A stretch of 64,000 nucleotides of DNA, from assembly GCA_910578835.1 (NCBI GenBank), contig CAJTSK010000012.1:1-64000 (forward strand). Reading direction: 5' to 3'. Both the position numbers and the translations under genes were made by a program. Below, piece after piece: positions 49,895 to 58,873 of the stretch; position 1 is the stretch's first letter; every line of letters begins with the position of its first letter. The notes under the pieces were generated by a model that was not told the DNA's origin, made no database searches, and was given only the letters and a program-made list of their open reading frames with translations. Source of the stretch: an uncultured Muribaculum sp. (GTDB taxonomy: Bacteria > Bacteroidota > Bacteroidia > Bacteroidales > Muribaculaceae).

Positions 49895-51847
49895 ATGTTT
49901 AAAGAAAAAGTATCATCATCATCGGCTCATAAAGTGACGGCTATGGCTCTGCTTGTCACGATAGGAATAGTGTTTGGCGACATCGGTACATCACCGCTTT
50001 ATGTGATGAAGGCTATCACCGGTGTCAACATTGATTACAACGCCGACTATATCATAGGAGCAGTGTCATGTATCATATGGACACTTACTTTACAGACCAC
50101 CCTGAAATATGTAATAATCGCCCTGCACGCCGACAATAAGGGCGAGGGAGGTATACTTGCTCTGTATTCGCTTGTAAAGCGGCTTCCCCATAAATGGCTC
50201 TATATACCTGCCGCGATTGGTGCGAGCACACTTATCGCCGACGGGGTAATAACTCCAGCCGTGACGGTGACCTCGGCTATCGAGGGGTTGAGGGTGCTTG
50301 ACAGCTCGGCGCCGGTGGTGCCGATCGTGATTCTTATCATCACGGCGGTGTTTTTTGTCCAGCCGTTTGGCACCAAGGCTATAGGGCGATGGTTTGGCCC
50401 GTTCATGTTGCTTTGGTTTCTCATGCTTGGAGTGATAGGCTCGCTGCATATCGGCGATGCCTCATCCATCCTGAAAGCATTCAACCCCTATTACGCGGTG
50501 AAGCTGCTTGTCAGTTATCCGTTCTGGTTTCTGATACTCGGAGCGGTATTTCTCTGTACGACAGGTGCTGAAGCTCTCTACTCCGACCTTGGACACTGTG
50601 GAAGGATGAATATTACCTACTCCTGGGCGTTTGTAAAGGTGATGCTTATACTTAACTATCTTGGTCAAGGTGCATGGCTGATTTCTGAAGGCTCTGTCCC
50701 GTCGGGAGTAAATCCGTTTTATGCCATCATGCCGGGCGGTTTCCTTGTCGTCGGAATATTGATGTCGACTGGAGCGGCGATTATAGCGAGTCAGGCATTG
50801 TTGAGCGGTTCGTTCACCATCTTCAGTGAGGCTATGGGACTTGATTTCTGGCCGCGCCTTAAAGTGAAATATCCTTCAGTGTTAAAGGGGCAGCTCTATA
50901 TCCCGCTTGTCAATTGCTTCCTGTATGTGGGGTGTATAGTGACGGTGTTGCTATTCCGCACCTCCTCTGCCATGGAGGCGGCTTATGGTCTTGCCATCAC
51001 GATTACGATGCTAATGACCACAGTGTTGCTCGGATTTTACCTTCATCACAAGGGCGTCGCACGATGGATTGTGGTTCTGTTCATGACTCTCTTTATCGCT
51101 CTCGAAGGTGTCTTTCTGGTCTCCAACATGTTTAAGTTTCTACATGGCGGATGGTACACGCTGCTCCTTGCGGGAATAATATGTGCCGTGATGCTGTTTT
51201 GGCGACGTGCGCGCAATATCCGCAACAGCTATATCGAATACAGGGATTTCAGCAGCAACCTCGACATAATCGAGGCTATAAGCAATGATGGCGAGATTCC
51301 GAAGTATGCCGCCAATGTGGTATATATAAGTAAATCGGAGTCTTCTGACAAGGTGGAGAGCAAATTGCTATATTCGATTATCAACAAGCATCCTAAACGT
51401 GCCGACCATTACTGGGTGATACGTGTGCATTACGATGATGCGCCCGACACGCTTGAATACCAATATGAGGTGCTGATACCTCACACACTCGTGAGCATCG
51501 ACATCACCCTCGGATTCCGCATACAGCCTCAGTTAAGCGTTTATCTGCGCCAGATAGTGGAAGACCTCGTGGCGGCGGGTGAGATAGATCTCGTAAGCAG
51601 CTATCCGTCATTGCATGAATATGGGGTAGCGGGTGATTTCCGGTTTATCATCATCCACAGGGTATTCTCTCCGTCAAGCAATTGCCCCGCATCTTACCGT
51701 CTGGTAATGGCTGTGTACGCGTTTCTGCGGCATATAGGCATCAGCGACGAAAAAGCGCTCGGACTTGATACCAGTACAGTGTCGGTTGAAAATGTGCCGC
51801 TCATAATATCTACCGACACCGCACGGCGTATCAGGCGCGTGCAATGA
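49895..51847 (+). CDS. kup: Kup-family potassium uptake protein
   Basis: 650 aa inner-membrane K+/H+ symporter. The hallmark VTIGIVFGDIGTSPLYVMKA starts at residue 21; about 12 helices follow to residue 440, then a cytosolic C-terminal domain. The start ATG 49895 directly follows the T tract of a terminator hairpin. Either transcription reads through (making the hairpin part of the leader), or translation starts at ATG 49943, which would remove most of the N-terminal tail but keep the first helix. Confidence 0.93.
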   Translation: MFKEKVSSSSAHKVTAMALLVTIGIVFGDIGTSPLYVMKAITGVNIDYNADYIIGAVSCIIWTLTLQTTLKYVIIALHADNKGEGGILALYSLVKRLPHKWLYIPAAIGASTLIADGVITPAVTVTSAIEGLRVLDSSAPVVPIVILIITAVFFVQPFGTKAIGRWFGPFMLLWFLMLGVIGSLHIGDASSILKAFNPYYAVKLLVSYPFWFLILGAVFLCTTGAEALYSDLGHCGRMNITYSWAFVKVMLILNYLGQGAWLISEGSVPSGVNPFYAIMPGGFLVVGILMSTGAAIIASQALLSGSFTIFSEAMGLDFWPRLKVKYPSVLKGQLYIPLVNCFLYVGCIVTVLLFRTSSAMEAAYGLAITITMLMTTVLLGFYLHHKGVARWIVVLFMTLFIALEGVFLVSNMFKFLHGGWYTLLLAGIICAVMLFWRRARNIRNSYIEYRDFSSNLDIIEAISNDGEIPKYAANVVYISKSESSDKVESKLLYSIINKHPKRADHYWVIRVHYDDAPDTLEYQYEVLIPHTLVSIDITLGFRIQPQLSVYLRQIVEDLVAAGEIDLVSSYPSLHEYGVAGDFRFIIIHRVFSPSSNCPASYRLVMAVYAFLRHIGISDEKALGLDTSTVSVENVPLIISTDTARRIRRVQ

Positions 51848-51861
51848 ATTTTATGGTCTTA

Positions 51862-52208
51862 GAGCTTGTTTAATAATAAATGTTACCGCCAGGGCGGTCA
51901 TTCGCCGAGCAAATTTTTGCTTGTGATGAGGAAGTTATGGGATTCCATAACGACCGAAGAGCAAGCGGAAAGATGCCGGCGAATGACCGACAGAAGGTAA
52001 TTTCTTTCATATCGTCGATATATTTTTGCATTTGTTTCAAAGGTCGTCAAGAGGGTGAGTGATTATAAAGCTACCTTTACTCTCGTATATCTTGACCGCT
52101 TTTCGCCCTGTTTCTCAGTCGTGTACAAAAGTACACTCCTTCGTCACATGTCGAAAATCATCTCAAGCTATACGACCCTGACGGCAACATTTATTATTAA
52201 ACAAGCTC
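51862..52208. mobile_element. MITE-like element, 347 bp, with nested hairpins
   Basis: The ends are perfect inverted repeats of 23 bp (51862-51884 and 52186-52208, starting GAGCTTGTTTAATAATAAAT), flanked by a TTA direct repeat (51859-51861 and 52209-52211). A 3-bp T-N-A duplication is typical of IS1031-type IS5-family transposition. There is no transposase; a 60-codon frame inside is not gene-like. Internally, 51895-51907 pairs perfectly with 51977-51989 (13 bp) and encloses a GTTATGG/CCATAAC hairpin (51934-51951); the right half has GTGTAC/GTACAC (52121-52136). This explains most of the gene-free stretch 51848-52269. Confidence 0.8.
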
Positions 52209-52215
52209 TTAACCT

Positions 52216-52247
52216 TTTGTGTCAACGGAAAAAATGATGTAAATTTG
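52216..52247 (+). promoter_or_regulatory. Promoter of the receiver/PEP-synthase-like operon
   Basis: TTTG (52216-52219), a 20-base spacer and TAAATTTG (52240-52247), 22 bases before the ATG. The MITE-like element ends 8 bases upstream of the -33 box. Confidence 0.8.
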
Positions 52248-52269
52248 TTACATTATTATTCAGCTGACC

Positions 52270-55230
52270 ATGAACGAGGAAAGTTTAAGCCAATTATATC
52301 TGAAAGACACCGCTTTTCAGAATTTGATGCAGCGGCGTATCTTTAATGTCTTGCTTGTGGCGTCGCCTTACGACGCTTTCATGATGGAAGAAGACGGCAG
52401 GGTGGAGGAGCAGCTCTATTTTGAGTATGTGGCTCTTAACCTTAGCTCGCCTCCGCGTGTTACCCGTGTGTCGCGTCCTTCCGAGGCTCTTGAAGAGCTT
52501 GAGGTGAAGCGATTTGACCTCATAATCATGATGCCCGGTATCGACCTTGCCGAGACATTTACAGGCGCTAAAAAAATCAAGGAACTTTATGCCGACATTC
52601 CTATAGTCGTGCTCACCCCTTTTTCCAAGGAGGTGTCGCGCCGTCTTGCCAAGGAGGATTTGACGGCGGTCGACTATGTGTTCAGCTGGCTTGGCAATGT
52701 CGATTTGTTGCTGGCGATAATAAAGCTTCTTGAAGACAAGATGAATGCCGACAATGACATCAACGATGTAGGCGTGCAGATGATACTTCTTGTCGAGGAC
52801 TCTGTAAGATTCTATTCATCGGTGCTCCCGATTATATATAAGTTTTTGCTTAAACAGTCGCTTATATTCTCCACTGAGGCACTTAATGAACATGAGCAGA
52901 TGCTACGCATGCGTGGCAGACCAAAGGTGATGCTCGCCCGCGATTACGAGGAAGCGGTGGAACTCTACGGCATGTATGGAAAGAATGTGTTGGGAGTGAT
53001 TTCTGATGTCTCCTTCATGCGTGGCGGAGTCAAGGACCCGCATGCAGGACTTGCCCTCGCGGAGTATCTGAGGGGAAAAGACCCGTATCTGCCTATAATC
53101 ATGGAGTCGTCGGAAGAGGAAAATGCCCCGAAGGTTAAATCATTCGGGGGAGTGTTCATTGACAAGAATTCAAAGAAGTTTCCCGTCGACCTCGGAAATG
53201 CCATACGAAAGGATTTCGGTTTCGGTGATTTTGTGATACGCGACCCCGAGACAGGGGAGGAGCTTCTGCGCATTCATGACCTGAAAGATCTGCAGCGTCA
53301 TATTTTTGATATACCTGCAAAATCACTTTTCTACCATGCCTCTTACAATGACATCTCCCGCTGGCTCTATTCGAGGGCGCTGTTTCCTATCGCCGAGGTG
53401 ATAAAGAGCCATCGTTTCACCAATATCGAGGAAGCGCCGGCTGTGCGCCAGCTTTTCTTTGACCTTATCGTGAAATACCGTAAGATGAAAAATCGCGGTG
53501 TCGTGGCTATCTTTCGCAAGGACCGTTTTGACCATTACTCCAATTTTGCGCGTATCGGACAGGGTTCGTTGGGCGGAAAGGGTAGAGGTCTTGCATTCAT
53601 CGACTCGATAATAAAGAAAAATCCGGTATGTGACAATTTTGACGGTGTTACGGTGAAGATACCGCGCACGGTCGTGATATGTACCGATATTTTCGATGAG
53701 TTCATGGAGACTAACAATCTCTATCCCGTAGCGCTCTCCGACCAGAGCGACGAGGTGATATTGAAATATTTCCTTCAGGCGCGCCTGCCTGAGCGTCTTA
53801 TCGAAGATTTCTTCGCCCTGTTTGAGGTGGTCGACAAGCCGCTTGCCATACGCAGTTCCAGCTTGCTTGAAGACTCCCATTACCAACCTTTTGCAGGCAT
53901 ATATTCCACTTACATGATACCCCATGTGGAGGACCGCTACGAGATGCTTGCCATGCTCAGCGATGCGATAAAGAGCGTATATGCCTCGGTGTTTTATGCC
54001 GACAGCAAGGCTTACATGACAGCCACGAGCAATGTCATCGACCAGGAAAAGATGGCGGTGATTATCCAGGAGGTGGTAGGAAAGCAGGTAGGCGATTACT
54101 ATTTCCCGTCATTCTCCGGGGTAGGGCGCTCGCTCAATTATTATCCTATCAACGATGAGGTGCCTGAAGATGGTGTCGTGGAGACAGCCGTGGGTCTTGG
54201 AAAGTATATCGTTGACGGAGGTTTGAGCCTTCGCTTTTCTCCGCGTCATGCCGACAAGGTGTTGCAGACCTCCACGCTCGACCTCGCGCTACGCGATACA
54301 CAGACACGCTTCTATGCGCTCGACATGAAGCGTGGCATTGAGGCTGATTTTAAGGTCGATGACGGTTTCAACATCGCCAAGCCCCGTATCCAGGATGTAG
54401 CCGCTACAGGTGCGTTGCGTTATCTTGTATCTACCTATGACTTCCGCGACCAGATAATAAGGGACTGCGATGAAGGGGAGGGCAGAAGGGTGGTTACATT
54501 TGCCAATATCCTTCAGCATGGTGTGTTCCCTCTCGCTCCTATCACCGATTTCATGCTCTCCAAAGGACAGGAGGAGATGGGACGTCCGGTGGAGATAGAG
54601 TTTGCCGGTGTGCTTGACATCAACGACAAAGGCAAAGGTTCGGTCTACTGGCTTCAGATACGCCCGATAGTGGAGCGTAAGGATATTGTTGATGAAAGCG
54701 TGCTTGCATTGCCCGATGACCGGCTGCTGCTTCGAAGCAATACTGCCCTTGGTCATGGCAACATTGAAAATGTAAGCGCAGTCATCTATGTGCGCCCTGA
54801 AAATTTCTCTTCATCAAATAATTCACTAATTGCAAGGGAAATTGAAAAAATAAATCGTATCTTTACGGAACGTAACGAAGGTTACGTGCTGATTGGTCCC
54901 GGTCGTTGGGGCTCAAGTGACACTGCTCTTGGTATTCCGGTCAAGTGGCCTCATATATCATCGGCGCGCCTTATTGTCGAGTCATCGTTGAGTAACTATC
55001 GTATCGAGCCCAGTCAAGGCACTCATTTCTTTCAAAACCTTACATCCTTCGGAGTGGGATATTTTACGATTAATCCGTCGTCAAACGATGGAATTTATGA
55101 CGTGGATTATCTTAACTCTCTGCCTGCTGAATATGAAAGCGACTTCTTGAGGATTGTGAGATTTGATGCCCCGCTCCTTATCGGCATTAACGGACGAAAA
55201 GGGGTAGGAGTGGTCGTAAAGCCGGAGTGA
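52270..55230 (+). CDS. Double-receiver + PEP-synthase-type ATP-grasp fusion protein
   Basis: 986 aa, cytosolic. Residues about 24-160 form a receiver-like domain whose acceptor position is LIIMMPG (Met instead of Asp), so it is probably a pseudo-receiver. Residues about 170-330 form a second receiver with LLVEDS, the acceptor D246 in VISDVSF, PIIMESS and FIDKNS, so it looks phosphorylatable. From about residue 420 comes the PPDK/PEP-synthase ATP-binding domain: GQGSLGGKGRGLAFID, PLAIRSSSLLEDSHY, FAGIYSTY, and YWLQIRPI. The swivelling His domain and the PEP/pyruvate TIM barrel are absent, so it cannot be a complete PEP synthase. A C-terminal part (790-986) is conserved-looking but unassigned. 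It may phosphorylate a partner or small molecule under two-component control. Confidence 0.85.
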   Translation: MNEESLSQLYLKDTAFQNLMQRRIFNVLLVASPYDAFMMEEDGRVEEQLYFEYVALNLSSPPRVTRVSRPSEALEELEVKRFDLIIMMPGIDLAETFTGAKKIKELYADIPIVVLTPFSKEVSRRLAKEDLTAVDYVFSWLGNVDLLLAIIKLLEDKMNADNDINDVGVQMILLVEDSVRFYSSVLPIIYKFLLKQSLIFSTEALNEHEQMLRMRGRPKVMLARDYEEAVELYGMYGKNVLGVISDVSFMRGGVKDPHAGLALAEYLRGKDPYLPIIMESSEEENAPKVKSFGGVFIDKNSKKFPVDLGNAIRKDFGFGDFVIRDPETGEELLRIHDLKDLQRHIFDIPAKSLFYHASYNDISRWLYSRALFPIAEVIKSHRFTNIEEAPAVRQLFFDLIVKYRKMKNRGVVAIFRKDRFDHYSNFARIGQGSLGGKGRGLAFIDSIIKKNPVCDNFDGVTVKIPRTVVICTDIFDEFMETNNLYPVALSDQSDEVILKYFLQARLPERLIEDFFALFEVVDKPLAIRSSSLLEDSHYQPFAGIYSTYMIPHVEDRYEMLAMLSDAIKSVYASVFYADSKAYMTATSNVIDQEKMAVIIQEVVGKQVGDYYFPSFSGVGRSLNYYPINDEVPEDGVVETAVGLGKYIVDGGLSLRFSPRHADKVLQTSTLDLALRDTQTRFYALDMKRGIEADFKVDDGFNIAKPRIQDVAATGALRYLVSTYDFRDQIIRDCDEGEGRRVVTFANILQHGVFPLAPITDFMLSKGQEEMGRPVEIEFAGVLDINDKGKGSVYWLQIRPIVERKDIVDESVLALPDDRLLLRSNTALGHGNIENVSAVIYVRPENFSSSNNSLIAREIEKINRIFTERNEGYVLIGPGRWGSSDTALGIPVKWPHISSARLIVESSLSNYRIEPSQGTHFFQNLTSFGVGYFTINPSSNDGIYDVDYLNSLPAEYESDFLRIVRFDAPLLIGINGRKGVGVVVKPE

Positions 55231-55263
55231 GATTGATTTTTGTAATGGAATAATAGACTTGAC

Positions 55264-56667
55264 ATGTCATTTTTTAATTCAGTATTAAGGGCTTTCGGTT
55301 TCGGTCATGACGAAGAGGATTATGACGATGCGCCCTCTGCGCTTGTCACCCCCTATAAGCGGGTGCAGGATGCCGGTGGTGATGTCGTGGTTGAAACGAA
55401 AAAAAACGTAAATGAGGAGCTGCCTGTGGTGACATCCGGTACCGGTGACTTCCCGATGGTGTTTTTTGATGCCATACTTGAGGTGTTTAACAACGCTCAA
55501 CCCGATTTCGTAAAGCAGTGTATCGACCGTGATGCCCAGCGACGCTATCTTTATGACATACTGGGCTCCTCGTTCAAGGAGTATCTTTCCAAGTGTCATG
55601 ATGACATGGAGGATAACTTCCTGCAAAAATCGAGAGACGAAGCTAAAAAATATCATGATGAGATTTCAGGACTGCAGGAACGCTGCCGCAATATTCAGGA
55701 GAAAGAAGATGAATTGAAGCAGCGCCAGATGAGTGCCGACCGGCAAAAGCGCGCGCTTTCCGACAAGGTGCGCGAGCTGGAACAGCAGGTGATGGCGCTG
55801 GAAGCGGAAAAAGAGCAGTTTATCCTTGAAAACAAAAGTCTTGTCAACAAGATTAAGATTGCCGGAGTGCTTGAGGCTGACGCTGCTGCCGGTGCCGGGG
55901 TTTCCATCGAGGAATTTGGTGCCATGCGCGGTCGTCTTGATGAGTCGGTTGCGGAAAATGAAAAATTGCATGCCGAGATTGAGCGTCTTAATGCTGAAGT
56001 GCTCGAAAATGCCGAGCTGTACAAGACCAAGATGGCAATGTCTGACCAGATGTTGAGCGACTTGCGCAATAGTAATGCGGTCAACCGTCAGGATCTTGAG
56101 GAGGCTATAGCTTCAAAAAATGAGTTGCAGGTAAAATATGAAGAGTCGGTGTCAAAAGTGATGGCTTTGTCATCGGAACTCGCCGAAGCCAACTCTCTGC
56201 TTGAAGAAGTTAAGCAGGAGATGATTGACAAGATGTCGCAGGTTGAAGATGTGCTTAATCGACGCGATGATAAAATCCGCTCGTTTAAAGAGCAGAAAGA
56301 AGCCCTGGAAATAAGGGTTATGTCAATGGAGAAGGAGATTGTCAATCTTAAAGAGTCGCTTGAGGATAGCGTACATAACAATGCCGTCCTTGAAAGTGAA
56401 CTCAGGAAAGCTAAGGATGAGTTGACCGCGATGCCTGAAAAGCCGGCTGTCGAGGAAAAGCCGCGCCGCAAGCGCACATCCAAAAAATCGATGCCCAAGA
56501 TTTCGGCGATTGACGAGACACTTGACAGCACGGAATGGCTCATCGCGACACCACCGGCAGGTGCCGTGGCAAAGAGTGTCGGCATGGTTTCTGATGCCGA
56601 GTTTGGCTATCAGGAGCCTCCGCGCAAACAGGCGCCTGACAATGCGGCTCAGATGTCGCTCTTTTAA
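55264..56667 (+). CDS. Long coiled-coil protein ending in a clamp-binding-like motif
   Basis: 467 aa, no signal peptide. Residues about 1-110 are globular (DFPMVFFDAILEVFNNAQPD, a compact helical start); residues about 115-390 are continuous coiled coil; then a basic linker (KPRRKRTSKKS) and a tail ending AAQMSLF at the last residues. Q-M-S-L-F fits the Q-L-[SD]-L-F pattern by which proteins bind the DNA sliding clamp, although a short C-terminal match can be chance. It lies 33 bases after the receiver/ATP-grasp gene and is probably co-transcribed. Function unknown. Confidence 0.75.
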   Translation: MSFFNSVLRAFGFGHDEEDYDDAPSALVTPYKRVQDAGGDVVVETKKNVNEELPVVTSGTGDFPMVFFDAILEVFNNAQPDFVKQCIDRDAQRRYLYDILGSSFKEYLSKCHDDMEDNFLQKSRDEAKKYHDEISGLQERCRNIQEKEDELKQRQMSADRQKRALSDKVRELEQQVMALEAEKEQFILENKSLVNKIKIAGVLEADAAAGAGVSIEEFGAMRGRLDESVAENEKLHAEIERLNAEVLENAELYKTKMAMSDQMLSDLRNSNAVNRQDLEEAIASKNELQVKYEESVSKVMALSSELAEANSLLEEVKQEMIDKMSQVEDVLNRRDDKIRSFKEQKEALEIRVMSMEKEIVNLKESLEDSVHNNAVLESELRKAKDELTAMPEKPAVEEKPRRKRTSKKSMPKISAIDETLDSTEWLIATPPAGAVAKSVGMVSDAEFGYQEPPRKQAPDNAAQMSLF

Positions 56668-56698
56668 ATCTACCAAATAACATAACAGGTATTCAGTA

Positions 56699-58873
56699 AT
56701 GAAATTAAAATATATCTTGATTTTTGCGGCTCTTATGCCCGCTGTCGAGTCACAGGCTGTAACTGCCGGTGACCTGTCCCGGTATGTTTACCCTGACAAT
56801 GCGATTTCTACCCCGGGAGTGATGACTTATCTTAATGATGGTAAAAGCTATCTGTGTCTTGCCGATGACGCTACCCGACTGGTAAAATATGATATAAAGT
56901 CGGGTGAGGAGATTGCCACGGTGATTGATGTCGCGTCTACGCGCGAGAATAAGGTGAAATCAATTGACGGGTATCTGCTCAGTCCCGATGAGTCCCACAT
57001 ACTTATATATGAAAACAGCACCCCGGTATATCGCCGTTCTTATAAGGCAAAGTATTATGTCTACGAGGTGCGCCATAACGTATTGACCCCGTTGAGCACC
57101 GAGCATCCGTGGCAGCAGTCACCATTATGGTCGCCCGACGGCAGGATGATAGCTTTCATGGCTGATAACAATATCTATATACGTAAACTCGACTACAACA
57201 CTGAAGTTGCCGTAACAAAGGATGGTGAGATTAACAAGGTGATTAACGGAGTGCCCGACTGGGTTTATGAGGAGGAGTTTGACACTACTTGTTCAATGGC
57301 GTGGTCGCCCGATAATCTTACCTTCTGCTATCTGAAATATAATGAGACCGATGTGCCTCTTTATTCCTTCCCCATGTATCAGGGTACATGTGAGCCAAAG
57401 ATGCAGTATGAGCTTTACCCCGGCAGCTACAGCTATAAATATCCTGTGGCGGGCGAACGCAATTCGGTTGTCACCCTCCATAGTTACGATGTGGACAACC
57501 GCAAGACAAAGGATATAACATTCTCAGACTCACGCATAGAGTATATACCGCGCATAGCTTACGCCGGCACTCCCGAGCGCCTGGTGGTGACTACACTCAA
57601 CCGTGCGCAAAACCGCATGGAGATGTATGTCGTCAACCCCAAGTCGACTGTGAGCAAGTCGCTCTATGTCGATGAAAACAATTCGGGGTGGATTGACCCG
57701 ATTGCCTGGGAGGGAACAAGGCTTTATGATGACTTTTTTATCGTGATGTCGGAAAAGTCGGGCTACAATCACCTGTATCAGTACAGCTATTCGGGTGCGC
57801 AGATGCGTCAGATTACCTCTGGTGATTACGATGTGACCGATTATTACGGTTACGACCGCGCCACTGCCACTCATTATTATCAGTCGACTGTGAGTGGTCC
57901 GCTCAACAGGGTGGTGAGCAAGGTTGATGCCAAAGGCAAGGTGACCACTATAGGCAATGACAAGGGCACGACATCGCTTGTATGTGCTCCCGACATGTCA
58001 TATTATACAATGGTCTACAACAATGTGACCACTCCCTCTGTGTTTACGCTCTGCAACGCTTCCGGAAAGCAGTTGCGTGTGCTTGAGGACAACCGCGAAT
58101 ATCTTTCACGCTACGGCTCGCTTCCGGTCAAGGAATTCTTTACGGTAAATTCTGACGGTTACGCGCTTAATGCCTCGATATTGAAGCCTTCCGATTTCAA
58201 TCCGTCGCGCCGTTATCCCGTGATTATGTCGCAGTATAGCGGACCGGGGTCGCAGGAAGTGCTTGACCGCTGGCACATGGATTGGGATTACTATTTCGTG
58301 ACACAAGGCTACATTGTGATTACAGTTGACGGTCGAGGCACCGGTGGTCGCGGAAAGGAATTTAAGAACATAGTTTACCGTAATCTCGGACATTATGAGA
58401 CCATCGACCAGATTGCCGCCGCAAAATATGCCAAGTCATTGCCCTATGTGTCAAAAGTGGGTATCTTTGGCTGGAGCTATGGCGGATATGAGTCGTTGAT
58501 GGCTGCTTCACAGTATGGCTACGATGCTGCTGTTGCTGTCGCGCCTGTCACTGACTGGCGTTATTATGACACCGTATATGCCGAGCGATACATGCTTACA
58601 CCGCGTGAAAATGAAATCGGTTATCAGGAGAGTGCTCCTATTTCATATGTAGACCGCATCATGACACCGCTGCTCATCATGCACGGTACTGCCGATGACA
58701 ATGTGCATCTTATGAATACCATGCAATATGTGTCGGCACTGCAGTCGGAGGGTAAAGTGTGTGACATGCTTCTCTTCCCTAACATGAATCACTCGATTTA
58801 CGGTTGTGGCGCCCGTTCGCTCGTTTATCTTAACATGCTTAACTTCTTCAATCGTAATCTCTATGCCAACTAA
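56699..58873 (+). CDS. Dipeptidyl peptidase IV (S9B family)
   Basis: 724 aa with a signal peptide (about 1-20), hence periplasmic or surface. An N-terminal beta-propeller (about 40-480; QSPLWSPDGRMIAFM, the EE-containing YEEEFDTTCSMAWSPD that recognises the substrate N-terminus) precedes the alpha/beta hydrolase domain. The catalytic triad is S593 (GWSYGGY), D666 (HGTADDNVH) and H698 (NMNHSIYG). It removes X-Pro or X-Ala dipeptides from peptides. Confidence 0.95.
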   Translation: MKLKYILIFAALMPAVESQAVTAGDLSRYVYPDNAISTPGVMTYLNDGKSYLCLADDATRLVKYDIKSGEEIATVIDVASTRENKVKSIDGYLLSPDESHILIYENSTPVYRRSYKAKYYVYEVRHNVLTPLSTEHPWQQSPLWSPDGRMIAFMADNNIYIRKLDYNTEVAVTKDGEINKVINGVPDWVYEEEFDTTCSMAWSPDNLTFCYLKYNETDVPLYSFPMYQGTCEPKMQYELYPGSYSYKYPVAGERNSVVTLHSYDVDNRKTKDITFSDSRIEYIPRIAYAGTPERLVVTTLNRAQNRMEMYVVNPKSTVSKSLYVDENNSGWIDPIAWEGTRLYDDFFIVMSEKSGYNHLYQYSYSGAQMRQITSGDYDVTDYYGYDRATATHYYQSTVSGPLNRVVSKVDAKGKVTTIGNDKGTTSLVCAPDMSYYTMVYNNVTTPSVFTLCNASGKQLRVLEDNREYLSRYGSLPVKEFFTVNSDGYALNASILKPSDFNPSRRYPVIMSQYSGPGSQEVLDRWHMDWDYYFVTQGYIVITVDGRGTGGRGKEFKNIVYRNLGHYETIDQIAAAKYAKSLPYVSKVGIFGWSYGGYESLMAASQYGYDAAVAVAPVTDWRYYDTVYAERYMLTPRENEIGYQESAPISYVDRIMTPLLIMHGTADDNVHLMNTMQYVSALQSEGKVCDMLLFPNMNHSIYGCGARSLVYLNMLNFFNRNLYAN

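Noticed and set aside
51880..52062. 60-codon frame inside the MITE-like element
   Set aside because: It follows the internal inverted repeats and has no recognisable protein features.
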